A stretch of DNA of 25,710 bases. It comes from an uncultured Prochlorococcus sp. (GTDB lineage Bacteria; Cyanobacteriota; Cyanobacteriia; PCC-6307; Cyanobiaceae). Both the position numbers and the translations under genes were made by a program. Under the pieces are notes generated by a model that saw only the letters and a list, made by a program, of their open reading frames with translations, was not told the DNA's origin and searched no databases. The stretch is from the NCBI GenBank assembly GCA_902600395.1, contig CACKJL010000008.1, forward strand, positions 1 to 25,710, in the 5' to 3' direction. Below are positions 1 to 7,685 of this stretch, piece after piece (the first letter of the stretch is position 1; each line of letters opens with the position of its first letter).

Positions 1-856
1 TGCTCAATATTGCCAAAATGGTAAATAAAAGTTTCCATTCTTCGTCAAAAGAAGTGAAAGTTGTGCTTAATATTCTTATTGCAAATGCAAAGCCAGCTGT
101 TTTTGAACCAACAGATAAAAAAGCTACTACAGGTGTAGGTGAACCTTCATATACATCAGGAGTCCATTGATGAAAGGGAACAGCAGCAATTTTAAAGGCA
201 ACTGTTGACAAGACAAATACAAGAGCTAGTGAAGTAATAAAGGATGGCTTATTGATAATTTCTAAACCTATGGTCGTTAAGTTTGTTGAACCACTTAATC
301 CATAAAGAAAAGAGGATCCATACAAGTAGACCGCAGCAGCAGCTGATCCAACAAGGAGGTATTTTAAGGCCGCTTCTGAACTTCTTGGATCTCTCTTGAG
401 GTAACCAGAAAGCAAGTAACTTGCTACAGATAAAGTTTCCAGAGATATAAATACACTAATAAGGTCAGTAGATCCACACAAAAGCATTGCTCCAAGGGTG
501 GCCGAAAGAACTATCGCAGCAAACTCGCCAATTGGGCTACCACTTTGTTCTGTATACCGCCAACTTATAAGTAAAGATATTAAGGTTGATAAAGAAATTA
601 TTGATCTAAATGCGATTGCCAAATTATCTGAATTAAAGGACCCAAGGAATGCGCTTTCTACAGGATTACTCCATTGCAATGCCAAACTAACGAGAGAGCT
701 GCCAATTGATAAATAGCAAATTATTGGTGCCCATTTTGAGGCAGTTTTTTCTCCAGCTAAATCTACAAGAAGTGTTCCAACAATACCTAATAAAATAAAA
801 GCCTCTGGAATAATGGCTTGAGCATTTAAATTAATTGTAAAGATTTCGTTGGGCAC
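1..856 (-). CDS. ndhB: NAD(P)H-quinone oxidoreductase subunit 2, N-terminal part only
   Basis: NdhB is an antiporter-like membrane subunit of cyanobacterial NDH-1, which passes electrons from ferredoxin to plastoquinone and pumps protons in respiration and cyclic flow around PSI. Reading left from a GTG start at 856-854 gives MPNEIFTINLNAQAIIPEA, then strongly hydrophobic NdhB sequence, and ends in EWKLLFTILAILS at the window edge: 285 codons plus one base of a protein of about 506 residues. The gene diverges from topA. The last 205 residues of an NdhB lie at 7052-7669 on the other strand. The two pieces do not overlap and together lack only about 16 residues by memory of the family. It is unclear whether the gene continues normally to the left or is truly broken. 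Confidence 0.93.
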   Translation of the reverse strand, partial: MPNEIFTINLNAQAIIPEAFILLGIVGTLLVDLAGEKTASKWAPIICYLSIGSSLVSLALQWSNPVESAFLGSFNSDNLAIAFRSIISLSTLISLLISWRYTEQSGSPIGEFAAIVLSATLGAMLLCGSTDLISVFISLETLSVASYLLSGYLKRDPRSSEAALKYLLVGSAAAAVYLYGSSFLYGLSGSTNLTTIGLEIINKPSFITSLALVFVLSTVAFKIAAVPFHQWTPDVYEGSPTPVVAFLSVGSKTAGFAFAIRILSTTFTSFDEEWKLLFTILAILS

Positions 857-918
857 TTTATTAAATTGGATTAAATTAGATGTTTGATTGTAAGGGTCTA
901 AGAGTTAATCTTAACTTG

Positions 919-926
919 ATTATAAT
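919..926. promoter_or_regulatory. Possible shared -10 element between ndhB and topA
   Basis: The palindrome ATTATAAT places a perfect TATAAT on the plus strand (921-926, towards topA) and on the minus strand (924-919, towards ndhB). No convincing -35 hexamer sits at the right distance on either side. The implied leaders are about 100 nt for topA and 55 nt for ndhB. This is motif matching only, in AT-rich DNA where chance matches are common. Confidence 0.3.
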
Positions 927-1031
927 TTGTGGGTATGATTTTTGAAATTTTCAGAAGAAAATACTTGAAAAAGCTTCAAATAATCATAATATGCCCTAAC
1001 AGAACAAAAACACCAATTTTTGAAATAAACC

Positions 1032-3638
1032 TTGGATCACACACTTGTTATTGTTGAAAGTCCCACCAAAGCAAAAACTATAAGAAAGTTTTTGCCTCCT
1101 AATTATGAAGTTCTCGCTTCAATGGGACATGTAAGAGATCTTCCAAAAGGAGCTGCTGAAATACCTGCTGCGGTTAAAAAGGAAAAATGGTCAAGGATAG
1201 GAGTTAATACAACAGAAGATTTTGAACCACTTTATATAGTTCCAAAAGATAAGAAAAAGGTTGTTAAAGAATTAAAAGATGCATTGAAAGGTGCGAACCA
1301 GCTATTACTGGCAACTGATGAAGATAGAGAGGGAGAGAGTATTAGCTGGCATCTCTTGCAAATACTTAAGCCTAAAATACCAACTAAGAGAATGGTTTTT
1401 CATGAAATCACAAAAAAGGCAATTAATAAAGCTTTAGACCAAACAAGAGAAATTGATATGGAACTTGTTCAGGCTCAAGAAACAAGAAGAATCTTGGACA
1501 GGCTTTTTGGATATGAATTATCTCCTTTACTTTGGAAGAAGGTAGCCCCCCGACTATCTGCTGGTCGTGTCCAATCAGTTTCTGTAAGACTTCTTGTTAG
1601 GCGAGAGAGAGAGAGAAGATCCTTTAAAAAAGCTAGTTACTGGGGGATTAAAGCTTCCCTAGTAAAAGATAATATTACTTTCGAAACTAAATTATTCAGT
1701 TTAAACGGTCAAAGAATTTCTAACGGTTCCGATTTCGACGAACAAACCGGTAAATTAAAAGAAGGAAACAAATCTTTAATAATTGGAGAAGAACAAGTAA
1801 ATGATTTATTGAAGACTTTTTCCTCAAAGGATTGGTTAGTCTCAAAAATTGAAAAAAAGCCATCCACTCGTAAGCCAGTTCCTCCATTTACAACTAGCAC
1901 ATTACAACAAGAAGCAAATAGGAAGCTTCGTTTGTCTGCAAGAGAAACTATGAGATGTGCACAAGGTCTATATGAGAGAGGTTTCATAACATATATGAGA
2001 ACTGATTCAGTTCATCTCTCCGAACAAGCCACAAGAGCTGCTAGAGAATGTGTCAGTTCTATGTATGGAAAAGAATATTTATCTAACTCGCCAAGACAAT
2101 TTAATTCAACTGCAAGAAATGCTCAAGAAGCACACGAAGCTATTAGGCCGGCAGGTGAGGTATTTAAAACACCAAAGGAAACTAATCTAACTGGTAGAGA
2201 CTTATCACTTTACGATTTAATTTGGAAAAGAACTGTAGCTAGTCAAATGGCGGAAGCTAGGTTAACAATGATTAATGCTGAAATTAGCGTAGGGGATGGA
2301 TTATTTAAATCGAGCGGAAAAAGTATTGATTTCGCAGGATTCTTCAGAGCTTATGTCGAGGGAAGTGATGACCCAAGTTCATCCCTTGAACAACAAGAAA
2401 TTATTCTACCAAACTTAACAACTGGAACATGTCTTGAAGTTACTAATAAGGAATCTACTTTTCATGAAACTAAACCTCCTGCAAGATATACAGAGGCTGC
2501 ATTAGTTAAAGTTCTTGAAAAAGAAGGGATTGGGAGACCTTCTACCTATGCCAGCATTATTGGGACCATAGTTGATAGAGGTTATGCGAATATATCTTCC
2601 AATACTTTGGCTCCAACATTTACAGCTTTTGCTGTTACTGCTCTATTAGAAGAACATTTTCCTGATCTGGTTGATACTACTTTTACTGCAAAAATGGAAT
2701 CTTCATTGGATGAAATATCTTCTGGTAATCTTGAGTGGCTACCATACCTAGAAACTTTCTATAAAGGTAAAAATGGTTTGGAGGTAAAAGTTCAGAAAAC
2801 AGAGGGTGATATTGATGGTAAAGCTTATAGACAAGTTGATTTCGAAGACCTTCCTTGCGTAGTCAGAATAGGTTCAAATGGACCTTGGCTAGAGGGTACA
2901 AAAATTGATGAATCTGGTAATGAAATTCAGGCTAAAGGTAATCTTCCAATGGATATTACTCCTGGAGATTTAGATATAAAGCAAGTTGATCAAATTTTAA
3001 GTGGCCCATCAGATCTTGGAACTGACCCGAAAACTGGGGAAAAAGTCTTTTTAAGATTTGGCCCTTATGGACCTTACGTACAATTGGGAAATAATGATCA
3101 AGATAAAGCTAAACCAAGAAGAGCTTCATTACCTAAAGAGTTTAAAACTGATGATCTAACTCTAGATGAGGCGCTTGTACTTTTAAGTTTACCTAGATTG
3201 TTAGGAGTTCATCCTGAAGGAGGAGTTGTTGAAGCTGATAGAGGAAGATTTGGACCTTACATCAAATGGATTAAAAATGAATCTGAATCTGAAAATAGAT
3301 CCTTAAAGAAAGAGGATGATGTTTTTACTGTTGATATAAAACGAGCATTAGAAATTCTTGCGATGCCAAAAATGGGTAGAGGTGGTCAAGAGGTACTTAA
3401 AGACTTTGGAAAACCGAAAGAATTTAAAGAAAAAATTCAAATATTAAATGGAAGATATGGTGTCTATTTAAAATGTGGCAAAACTAATGTTTCGATTGCC
3501 AAAGATACTGACATAGAAAAATTTACCATAGATGAAGCAGTATCTCTTTTAGAAGAAAAACTAAAAGATAAAAAAGGCGCAATTTTAAAAAAAACAAAGA
3601 TTAGTAATAAAAAAACTACAAGGAAAAAGAAAAGTTAG
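1032..3638 (+). CDS. topA: DNA topoisomerase I (type IA)
   Basis: TopA relaxes negative supercoils by cutting one strand through a phosphotyrosine link. The Toprim domain starts at residue 4 (LVIVESPTKAKTI) and holds the metal-binding acidic motif TDEDREGE at 95-102. The catalytic tyrosine is Y321 in GFITYMRTDS. The core ends near residue 600. The C-terminus lacks four-cysteine zinc ribbons and instead has glycine/tyrosine repeats (FGPYGPYV, RFGPYIKW, GRYGVYLK), then a lysine-rich tail; this repeat type is known in cyanobacterial TopA. The length of 868 residues fits. The start is TTG: an in-frame TAA at 1026-1028 leaves no room upstream. The stop is 7 bp before the next gene, so co-transcription with the lipoprotein gene is likely. 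Confidence 0.97.
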   Translation: MDHTLVIVESPTKAKTIRKFLPPNYEVLASMGHVRDLPKGAAEIPAAVKKEKWSRIGVNTTEDFEPLYIVPKDKKKVVKELKDALKGANQLLLATDEDREGESISWHLLQILKPKIPTKRMVFHEITKKAINKALDQTREIDMELVQAQETRRILDRLFGYELSPLLWKKVAPRLSAGRVQSVSVRLLVRRERERRSFKKASYWGIKASLVKDNITFETKLFSLNGQRISNGSDFDEQTGKLKEGNKSLIIGEEQVNDLLKTFSSKDWLVSKIEKKPSTRKPVPPFTTSTLQQEANRKLRLSARETMRCAQGLYERGFITYMRTDSVHLSEQATRAARECVSSMYGKEYLSNSPRQFNSTARNAQEAHEAIRPAGEVFKTPKETNLTGRDLSLYDLIWKRTVASQMAEARLTMINAEISVGDGLFKSSGKSIDFAGFFRAYVEGSDDPSSSLEQQEIILPNLTTGTCLEVTNKESTFHETKPPARYTEAALVKVLEKEGIGRPSTYASIIGTIVDRGYANISSNTLAPTFTAFAVTALLEEHFPDLVDTTFTAKMESSLDEISSGNLEWLPYLETFYKGKNGLEVKVQKTEGDIDGKAYRQVDFEDLPCVVRIGSNGPWLEGTKIDESGNEIQAKGNLPMDITPGDLDIKQVDQILSGPSDLGTDPKTGEKVFLRFGPYGPYVQLGNNDQDKAKPRRASLPKEFKTDDLTLDEALVLLSLPRLLGVHPEGGVVEADRGRFGPYIKWIKNESESENRSLKKEDDVFTVDIKRALEILAMPKMGRGGQEVLKDFGKPKEFKEKIQILNGRYGVYLKCGKTNVSIAKDTDIEKFTIDEAVSLLEEKLKDKKGAILKKTKISNKKTTRKKKS

Positions 3639-3645
3639 AAAAAAT

Positions 3646-4446
3646 ATGATTTTAAAAAAAAAAGAATTTTTTTTATTAATTTTTTTAATTTTCTTGCAAT
3701 CATGCTCTGGAGGGAGGATTGGAGATTTTCTTGAAAGTAGTTTTAATGATTTAGAAAAAACAAGCAAAAATCAAGATTTACAAAATAACATATTAAATAA
3801 AAAAGATATAAATTTAGAAAAAGAAAATAAAAAATTTGATGATAAAAAAAATAAAAAAATTAAAAAAGTAGTGAAGCCAAAAAATGCTCCAGAAAATAAA
3901 AAAGATATAAATTTAGAAAAAGAAAACAAAAAATTTGATGATAAAAAAAATAAAAAAATTAAAAAAGTAGTGAAGCCAAAAAATGCTCCAGAAAATAAAA
4001 AAGATATAAATTTAGAAAAAGAAAACAAAAAATTTGATGATAAAAAAAATAAAAAAATTAAAAAAGTAGTGAAGCCAAAAAATGCTCCAGAAAATAAAAA
4101 AGATATAAATTTAGAAAAAGAAAACAAAAAATTTGATGATAAAAAAAATAAAAAAATTAAAAAAGTAGTGAAGCCAAAAAATGCTCCAGAAAATAAAAAA
4201 GATATAAATTTAGAAAAAGAAAACAAAAAATTTGATGATAAAAAAAATAAAAAAATTAAGAATCTTTCAAAAAAAAGAAAAATTGAGCTTCAATCTTACA
4301 AAATAATATTCATTTTAAAAGATGTAGATCCAAAAGATCCCACTGAAAAGTTGAGTTCCATATTGAGTAATTCTGAGGTAAATTTTGAAATAGAAAAGAT
4401 TGAACGTATCTTAGATTCAAAAAATAAAAGTATGAATAAAAATTAA
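3646..4446 (+). CDS. Repeat-containing putative lipoprotein, function unknown
   Basis: I do not recognise a functional family. The N-terminus is a classical lipoprotein signal: lysines at 4-6, a hydrophobic stretch, and a lipobox LQSC with C20 as the likely lipidated cysteine. Residues 52-205 are 4.67 tandem copies of a 33-residue, very lysine-rich hydrophilic unit (begins KKDINLEKEN, ends KPKNAPEN), probably extended or coiled-coil and highly basic. A non-repetitive tail of about 60 residues (from NLSKKRKIE, including IIFILKDVDPKDPTEKL) looks like a small folded domain. The arrangement suggests a membrane-anchored protein with a charged spacer that holds the C-terminal domain away from the membrane (inference). 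It sits 7 bp after topA and 20 bp before the DUF2232 gene. Confidence 0.8.
   Translation: MILKKKEFFLLIFLIFLQSCSGGRIGDFLESSFNDLEKTSKNQDLQNNILNKKDINLEKENKKFDDKKNKKIKKVVKPKNAPENKKDINLEKENKKFDDKKNKKIKKVVKPKNAPENKKDINLEKENKKFDDKKNKKIKKVVKPKNAPENKKDINLEKENKKFDDKKNKKIKKVVKPKNAPENKKDINLEKENKKFDDKKNKKIKNLSKKRKIELQSYKIIFILKDVDPKDPTEKLSSILSNSEVNFEIEKIERILDSKNKSMNKN
3799..4260 (+). repeat. 99-bp in-frame tandem repeat, 4.67 copies
   Basis: Four full units start at 3799, 3898, 3997 and 4096, and a partial unit of 66 bp runs from 4195 to 4260. The copies are almost identical: copy 1 has AAT where the others have AAC in the LEKEN part, and the last unit ends AAG instead of AAA. The period is a multiple of three, so copy-number changes keep the reading frame. 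The unit is A-rich on the plus strand, which also leaves the opposite strand open as a spurious ORF. Confidence 0.97.
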
Positions 4447-4466
4447 TTAAAAATATTCAACAAAAA

Positions 4467-5105
4467 ATGAAAATAACAACAAAAACTGAAGCATTAAATA
4501 TTGTCGAGACCTCTTATTTAGCATCTCTTTCGTCTTTATTATGGGTTGCATTATATTATCTGCCAATTGGGGGAGCTTTATTAAGGTTGATTTTACCCCT
4601 CCCAATGATCTTGTTGCACTTGAGAAGGGGAAGTAAAATTGCATTGGAAGGACTTTTAATACAATTTCTACTTTTATTCATAATTATGGGTCCTGTTAGA
4701 GGAACTTTATTTTTATTTCCTTATGGGATTTTGGCTTTTTGGCTCGGTTGGTGTTGGTTTAAAGAAAAGAGTTGGAAACTTAGTTTAACTGGGGGAGTTG
4801 TTATTGGAACCCTTGGCTTCTTAATAAGAGTAATAGCATTATCTACTTTGGTTGGAGATAATCTTTGGGTGTTAATTACTAGAGCGAGTTATGGTCTAAT
4901 AGAAAAGTTAATTGGATTATTTGATTTACCTTTATATCCCTCAATTTTGAGTATACAGCTAGGTGCAATTTTATTAATAATTTTTCAAGAAATAGTTTAT
5001 GTTTTAACTGTACATGTAGTTGCCTATTCTCTGTTTCCTAGATTTAAATTAACTATCCCAGATCCTCCAAGATTGTTAAATAGCTTAGTTGATTTTAATA
5101 ATTAA
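4467..5105 (+). CDS. DUF2232 family membrane protein
   Basis: This 212-residue protein is mostly hydrophobic, with about five to seven membrane segments: residues near 15-45, 60-75, 80-95, 105-130 and 165-190. It resembles the DUF2232 (YybS-like) family of integral membrane proteins, whose function is not established; some relatives look like S components of ECF transporters, but nothing here proves a substrate. It lies 20 bp after the repeat lipoprotein and 11 bp before cobT in the same direction, so an operon is likely. A link to cobalamin precursor uptake would be speculation based only on position. The ATG at 4467 is the first plausible start and is followed by the hydrophilic MKITTKTEALN. 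Confidence 0.75.
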   Translation: MKITTKTEALNIVETSYLASLSSLLWVALYYLPIGGALLRLILPLPMILLHLRRGSKIALEGLLIQFLLLFIIMGPVRGTLFLFPYGILAFWLGWCWFKEKSWKLSLTGGVVIGTLGFLIRVIALSTLVGDNLWVLITRASYGLIEKLIGLFDLPLYPSILSIQLGAILLIIFQEIVYVLTVHVVAYSLFPRFKLTIPDPPRLLNSLVDFNN

Positions 5106-5116
5106 AAAAAGTAAGA

Positions 5117-6274
5117 ATGTACAGTACAGAATTAGGGATAAATTTTTTTGGAAATGAATCCAATAAAAAAAGACAACTCAATAAAATAGAAATACTGAAA
5201 AAGAATATAAAAAATTTAAAAATATTTCTTATAATTGCTGGCACTAATACATCACAGATTCCAGGAATTTCCGCAGCAGGTATTAATCCAAAATCGAGGC
5301 GAACAACTGCTCTCGCAGATGCTGAATTTTTACTTGAGGGTGCTTCAAAAGATCATAAATATAAATTGCCTCTTCTCAATGCAGGAGTAACTCCGGCCCT
5401 AATTAGTCATGTTTGTTCAAAGCTGATAAATACTTATCCAGTTATTGTTCCTCTGGGAATAGGAGCAAAGCCTTATTTTAATCATTTGGTTGTAGAAGAT
5501 AGAAATTTGGGCCCATCAAATTGTCTTACTACTGGTAAATCGATGACTAAAGAGAGAGTTTTAAATCTCTATGAGAAAGGTCTTGCGATAGGAAAATCCT
5601 TAAAACAACCAGTTTTAATTGCTGAATCTGTACCGGGGGGTACCACAACTGCTCAGGCAGTAATGGAAGCTTTTGGTTTGCAGGTATCTAATTTAGTAGG
5701 GAGTAGTTTATTTAAAGCTCCAAGAGAACTAAGAAGACAGGTAATTAAAAGGGGACTTTTAAATGCGAATTTTAAGGCTGATTCCGACTCTTTTGATGTT
5801 GTCGCGGCAGTAGGTGATCCTTTCCAAGCTTTTTCAATGGGTCTATTAATTGGTGCCAGGTTAGCAAAACAACCTGTAATATTGTCTGGAGGAAGTCAGA
5901 TGTTAGCAGTCATTTTGCTTGGATTAGAATTTTTAGGTGAAAAAAATAAAGATGAATTTATTGAAGATGTTTTTATTGCGACATCTGGGTGGCTTGTGAA
6001 AGATAATTCTCTAAATGATTTAGTAAATCTAATTAATGAAAAATATGATGTCAAATTATTAGGTTTAGCCAGTCCTTTAAATTTTAAATCTTCAAAATAC
6101 AAAGAATTGAAGGATTATGAATTAGGTCATGTAAAAGAAGGTGTAGGTGCTGGTGGAATATCATTGCTTGCTTTCTTAGATGGATTTAAAAATGAAGAAA
6201 TAGTTTCATTATGTCAACAAAATCTGGAAATGATGAAGGGCCTAGGTCAAATTTCTTTAGAGAAGGATTGCTGA
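5117..6274 (+). CDS. cobT: Nicotinate-nucleotide phosphoribosyltransferase CobT-like (UPF0284 type)
   Basis: CobT moves phosphoribose from nicotinate mononucleotide to the base that becomes the lower ligand of cobalamin. The sequence has the cyanobacterial/archaeal UPF0284 form: IAGTNTSQIPGISAAGINP near residue 45, a glycine-rich GIGAKPYFNH, SVPGGTTTAQAVMEAFG, AAVGDPFQAFSMG, LSGGSQMLAV and a C-terminal GVGAGG. The length of 385 residues is usual for this group. Prochlorococcus is known to make pseudocobalamin, with adenine as lower ligand, so the substrate base here is probably adenine rather than dimethylbenzimidazole (inference). The TGA stop at 6272-6274 is followed at once by the ATG of the next gene, which suggests coupled translation. 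Confidence 0.88.
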   Translation: MYSTELGINFFGNESNKKRQLNKIEILKKNIKNLKIFLIIAGTNTSQIPGISAAGINPKSRRTTALADAEFLLEGASKDHKYKLPLLNAGVTPALISHVCSKLINTYPVIVPLGIGAKPYFNHLVVEDRNLGPSNCLTTGKSMTKERVLNLYEKGLAIGKSLKQPVLIAESVPGGTTTAQAVMEAFGLQVSNLVGSSLFKAPRELRRQVIKRGLLNANFKADSDSFDVVAAVGDPFQAFSMGLLIGARLAKQPVILSGGSQMLAVILLGLEFLGEKNKDEFIEDVFIATSGWLVKDNSLNDLVNLINEKYDVKLLGLASPLNFKSSKYKELKDYELGHVKEGVGAGGISLLAFLDGFKNEEIVSLCQQNLEMMKGLGQISLEKDC

Positions 6275-7051
6275 ATGTTTTCAAAATTTGCAACCAGAAG
6301 AGAATTTTTAAATTGTGGTAAGCTTTCGCTTTTATTTTTCTTAAACTCTTGCAGTAATCTACCTAATAAAGTAAAAATTGCATTACAAAATTCTTTTTAT
6401 CCAGAATCTTTTAAAGATACTATTCCAAAAGATTGGAAGCAGGAAAAAATTAATTTTGAAAATATTCAGCTAAAAAAAAATAGAAGCACAATTTTGAATT
6501 CTGACTTTACTTTAATAAATGATGGATGGATTTCTAGTATAGATTTTTCAGAATTTGAAAAAATAAATGAATATGCACTGTTCGAAAATTTGGATAAGAG
6601 ATCGATAGATTTTTTGGGAAGCTTTAATCAAAATCAGAGGAGTAAATTATTTCCTATTGGCGTAGTACCCTATACAGTCATCATTAAAAATAATAAAGAA
6701 TTAATAACTTCAGCAAGAACATCTTGGGATTTTCTTCTTTCTGAAAAATTAACTGGGAAAATTATTTTTCCTCAAAGTCCAAGAATAATATTGTCAATTG
6801 CTCAAAAAATTAATTCATCTAATTCTTTAAAAAAACTCAAAAGCCAAGCTATGTTATTTGATGATAAAAATATGCTCAATTGGTTGATTAATTCTGATGC
6901 TATTGTCGCAATAGTTCCTTATAGTCTTTGTTCAAAATATTTAAAAATAGATCCAAGGCTATCTTTAGTTTTCCCTAGCCAAGGCGTACCTTTGATGTGG
7001 CATTTTCTACTTAATCGATCAAATCCAAATAATGCAATATTAATGAAATGG
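6275..7051 (+). CDS. Periplasmic solute-binding-like lipoprotein, 3' end lost at chimeric junction
   Basis: About 259 codons of a secreted protein are present. The N-terminus has TRREFL (residues 7-12), which resembles a Tat signal, then a hydrophobic stretch and the lipobox-like LNSC with C26. The later segment (FPIGVVPYTVIIKNNK, then TSWDFLLSEKLTGKIIFPQS, LINSDAIVAIVPYS) looks like extracellular solute-binding proteins of the polyamine/iron type: a protein with hinged lobes whose ligand cannot be named. The reading frame stays open through MKWM and then becomes NdhB, so the native C-terminus is missing. The exact native end is uncertain by several codons. It abuts cobT with no spacing. The 464-residue fusion ORF 6275-7669 is best treated as an artefact or the product of a rearrangement. 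Confidence 0.7.
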
Positions 7052-7054
7052 ATG
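7041..7054. other. Chimeric or inversion junction between solute-binding gene and ndhB
   Basis: To the left, the sequence codes a soluble lipoprotein (NPNNAILMKW); from 7052 it codes NdhB (MLAYSSIGQAGF). In NdhB proteins the residues before MLAYSS are normally SMKR, so the ATGAAA at 7043-7048 and the ATG at 7052 are shared or nearly shared by both partners. That fits joining at a short microhomology. The orientation of ndhB is reversed relative to its 5' part at 1-856. Confidence 0.85.
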
Positions 7055-7669
7055 CTAGCTTACAGTTCTATTGGACAAGCAGGATTTGTAATGATTGGAA
7101 TAGTATCTGGTACACAAGATGGTTTATCAGCTGCTGTTTTATATTTGGCTGCATATTTATTTATGAATTTGGGTGCATTTTCTTGCGTAATACTTTTCTC
7201 ACTAAGAACTGGTTCCGACAGAATTCTTGATTACTCAGGACTTTACCAAAAAGATCCTCTCATTACATTAGGCTTAAGCCTTTGTCTTCTATCTCTTGGA
7301 GGGTTACCTCCAATGTTGGGATTTTTTGGAAAGATATACTTGTTCTTTGCAGGTTGGGCAAATCATCAATATCTACTAGTAATTGTTGGATTAGTAACTT
7401 CAGTTATATCTATTTATTACTACATTTCAGTGATAAAAATGATGGTAGTTAAAGAACCACAGGAAGCTTCTGAAATAGTCAAATCATATCCAGAAATTAA
7501 TTGGGGAATTGTAGGATTACCTCCCTTGAGAATTGCACTTTATACTTGCGTGGCGGTAACTGCTCTTGGAGGAATCCTATCTAATCCTCTTTTTCAATTA
7601 GCCAATACAGCAGTTTCAGAAACTCCTTTCTTACAAGATATTATTGCTACATCAAACAATATTTCCTAG
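7052..7669 (+). CDS. ndhB: NAD(P)H-quinone oxidoreductase subunit 2, C-terminal part only
   Basis: These 205 codons match the C-terminal third of NdhB: MLAYSSIGQAGFVMIGI, AAYLFMNLGAF, LRTGSDRILDYSGLYQKDPL, LLSLGGLPPMLGFFGKIYLF, a GLVTSVISIYYYISVIK helix, KEPQEASEIVKSYPEINW and GGILSNPLFQLA, ending in TAG at 7667-7669. It includes about five membrane helices of the proton-pumping fold. It has no start of its own and reads in frame from the lipoprotein gene upstream. The N-terminal 285 codons lie at 1-856 on the other strand, so neither copy in the window is a complete gene. The ATPase gene 16 bp downstream is probably its natural neighbour, and the break lies only at its 5' side. Confidence 0.93.
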   Translation: MLAYSSIGQAGFVMIGIVSGTQDGLSAAVLYLAAYLFMNLGAFSCVILFSLRTGSDRILDYSGLYQKDPLITLGLSLCLLSLGGLPPMLGFFGKIYLFFAGWANHQYLLVIVGLVTSVISIYYYISVIKMMVVKEPQEASEIVKSYPEINWGIVGLPPLRIALYTCVAVTALGGILSNPLFQLANTAVSETPFLQDIIATSNNIS

Positions 7670-7685
7670 AAGAATTCTTCAATAA

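Noticed and set aside
498..716. Plus-strand ORF inside the ndhB region
   Set aside because: It is a shadow of the minus-strand ndhB frame, which matches the family throughout.
3771..4226. Open frame of about 150 codons on the minus strand across the tandem repeat
   Set aside because: It is open only because the repeat unit has no stop in that frame. The product is a low-complexity phenylalanine/serine repeat, and the plus strand carries a clear lipoprotein gene.
3799..4260. CRISPR-like array
   Set aside because: The units are directly adjacent, in frame and without unique spacers, so this is a coding minisatellite.
7048..7230. Short plus-strand ORF across the chimeric junction
   Set aside because: It is out of frame with ndhB, with a tryptophan/cysteine-rich product typical of a shadow frame.
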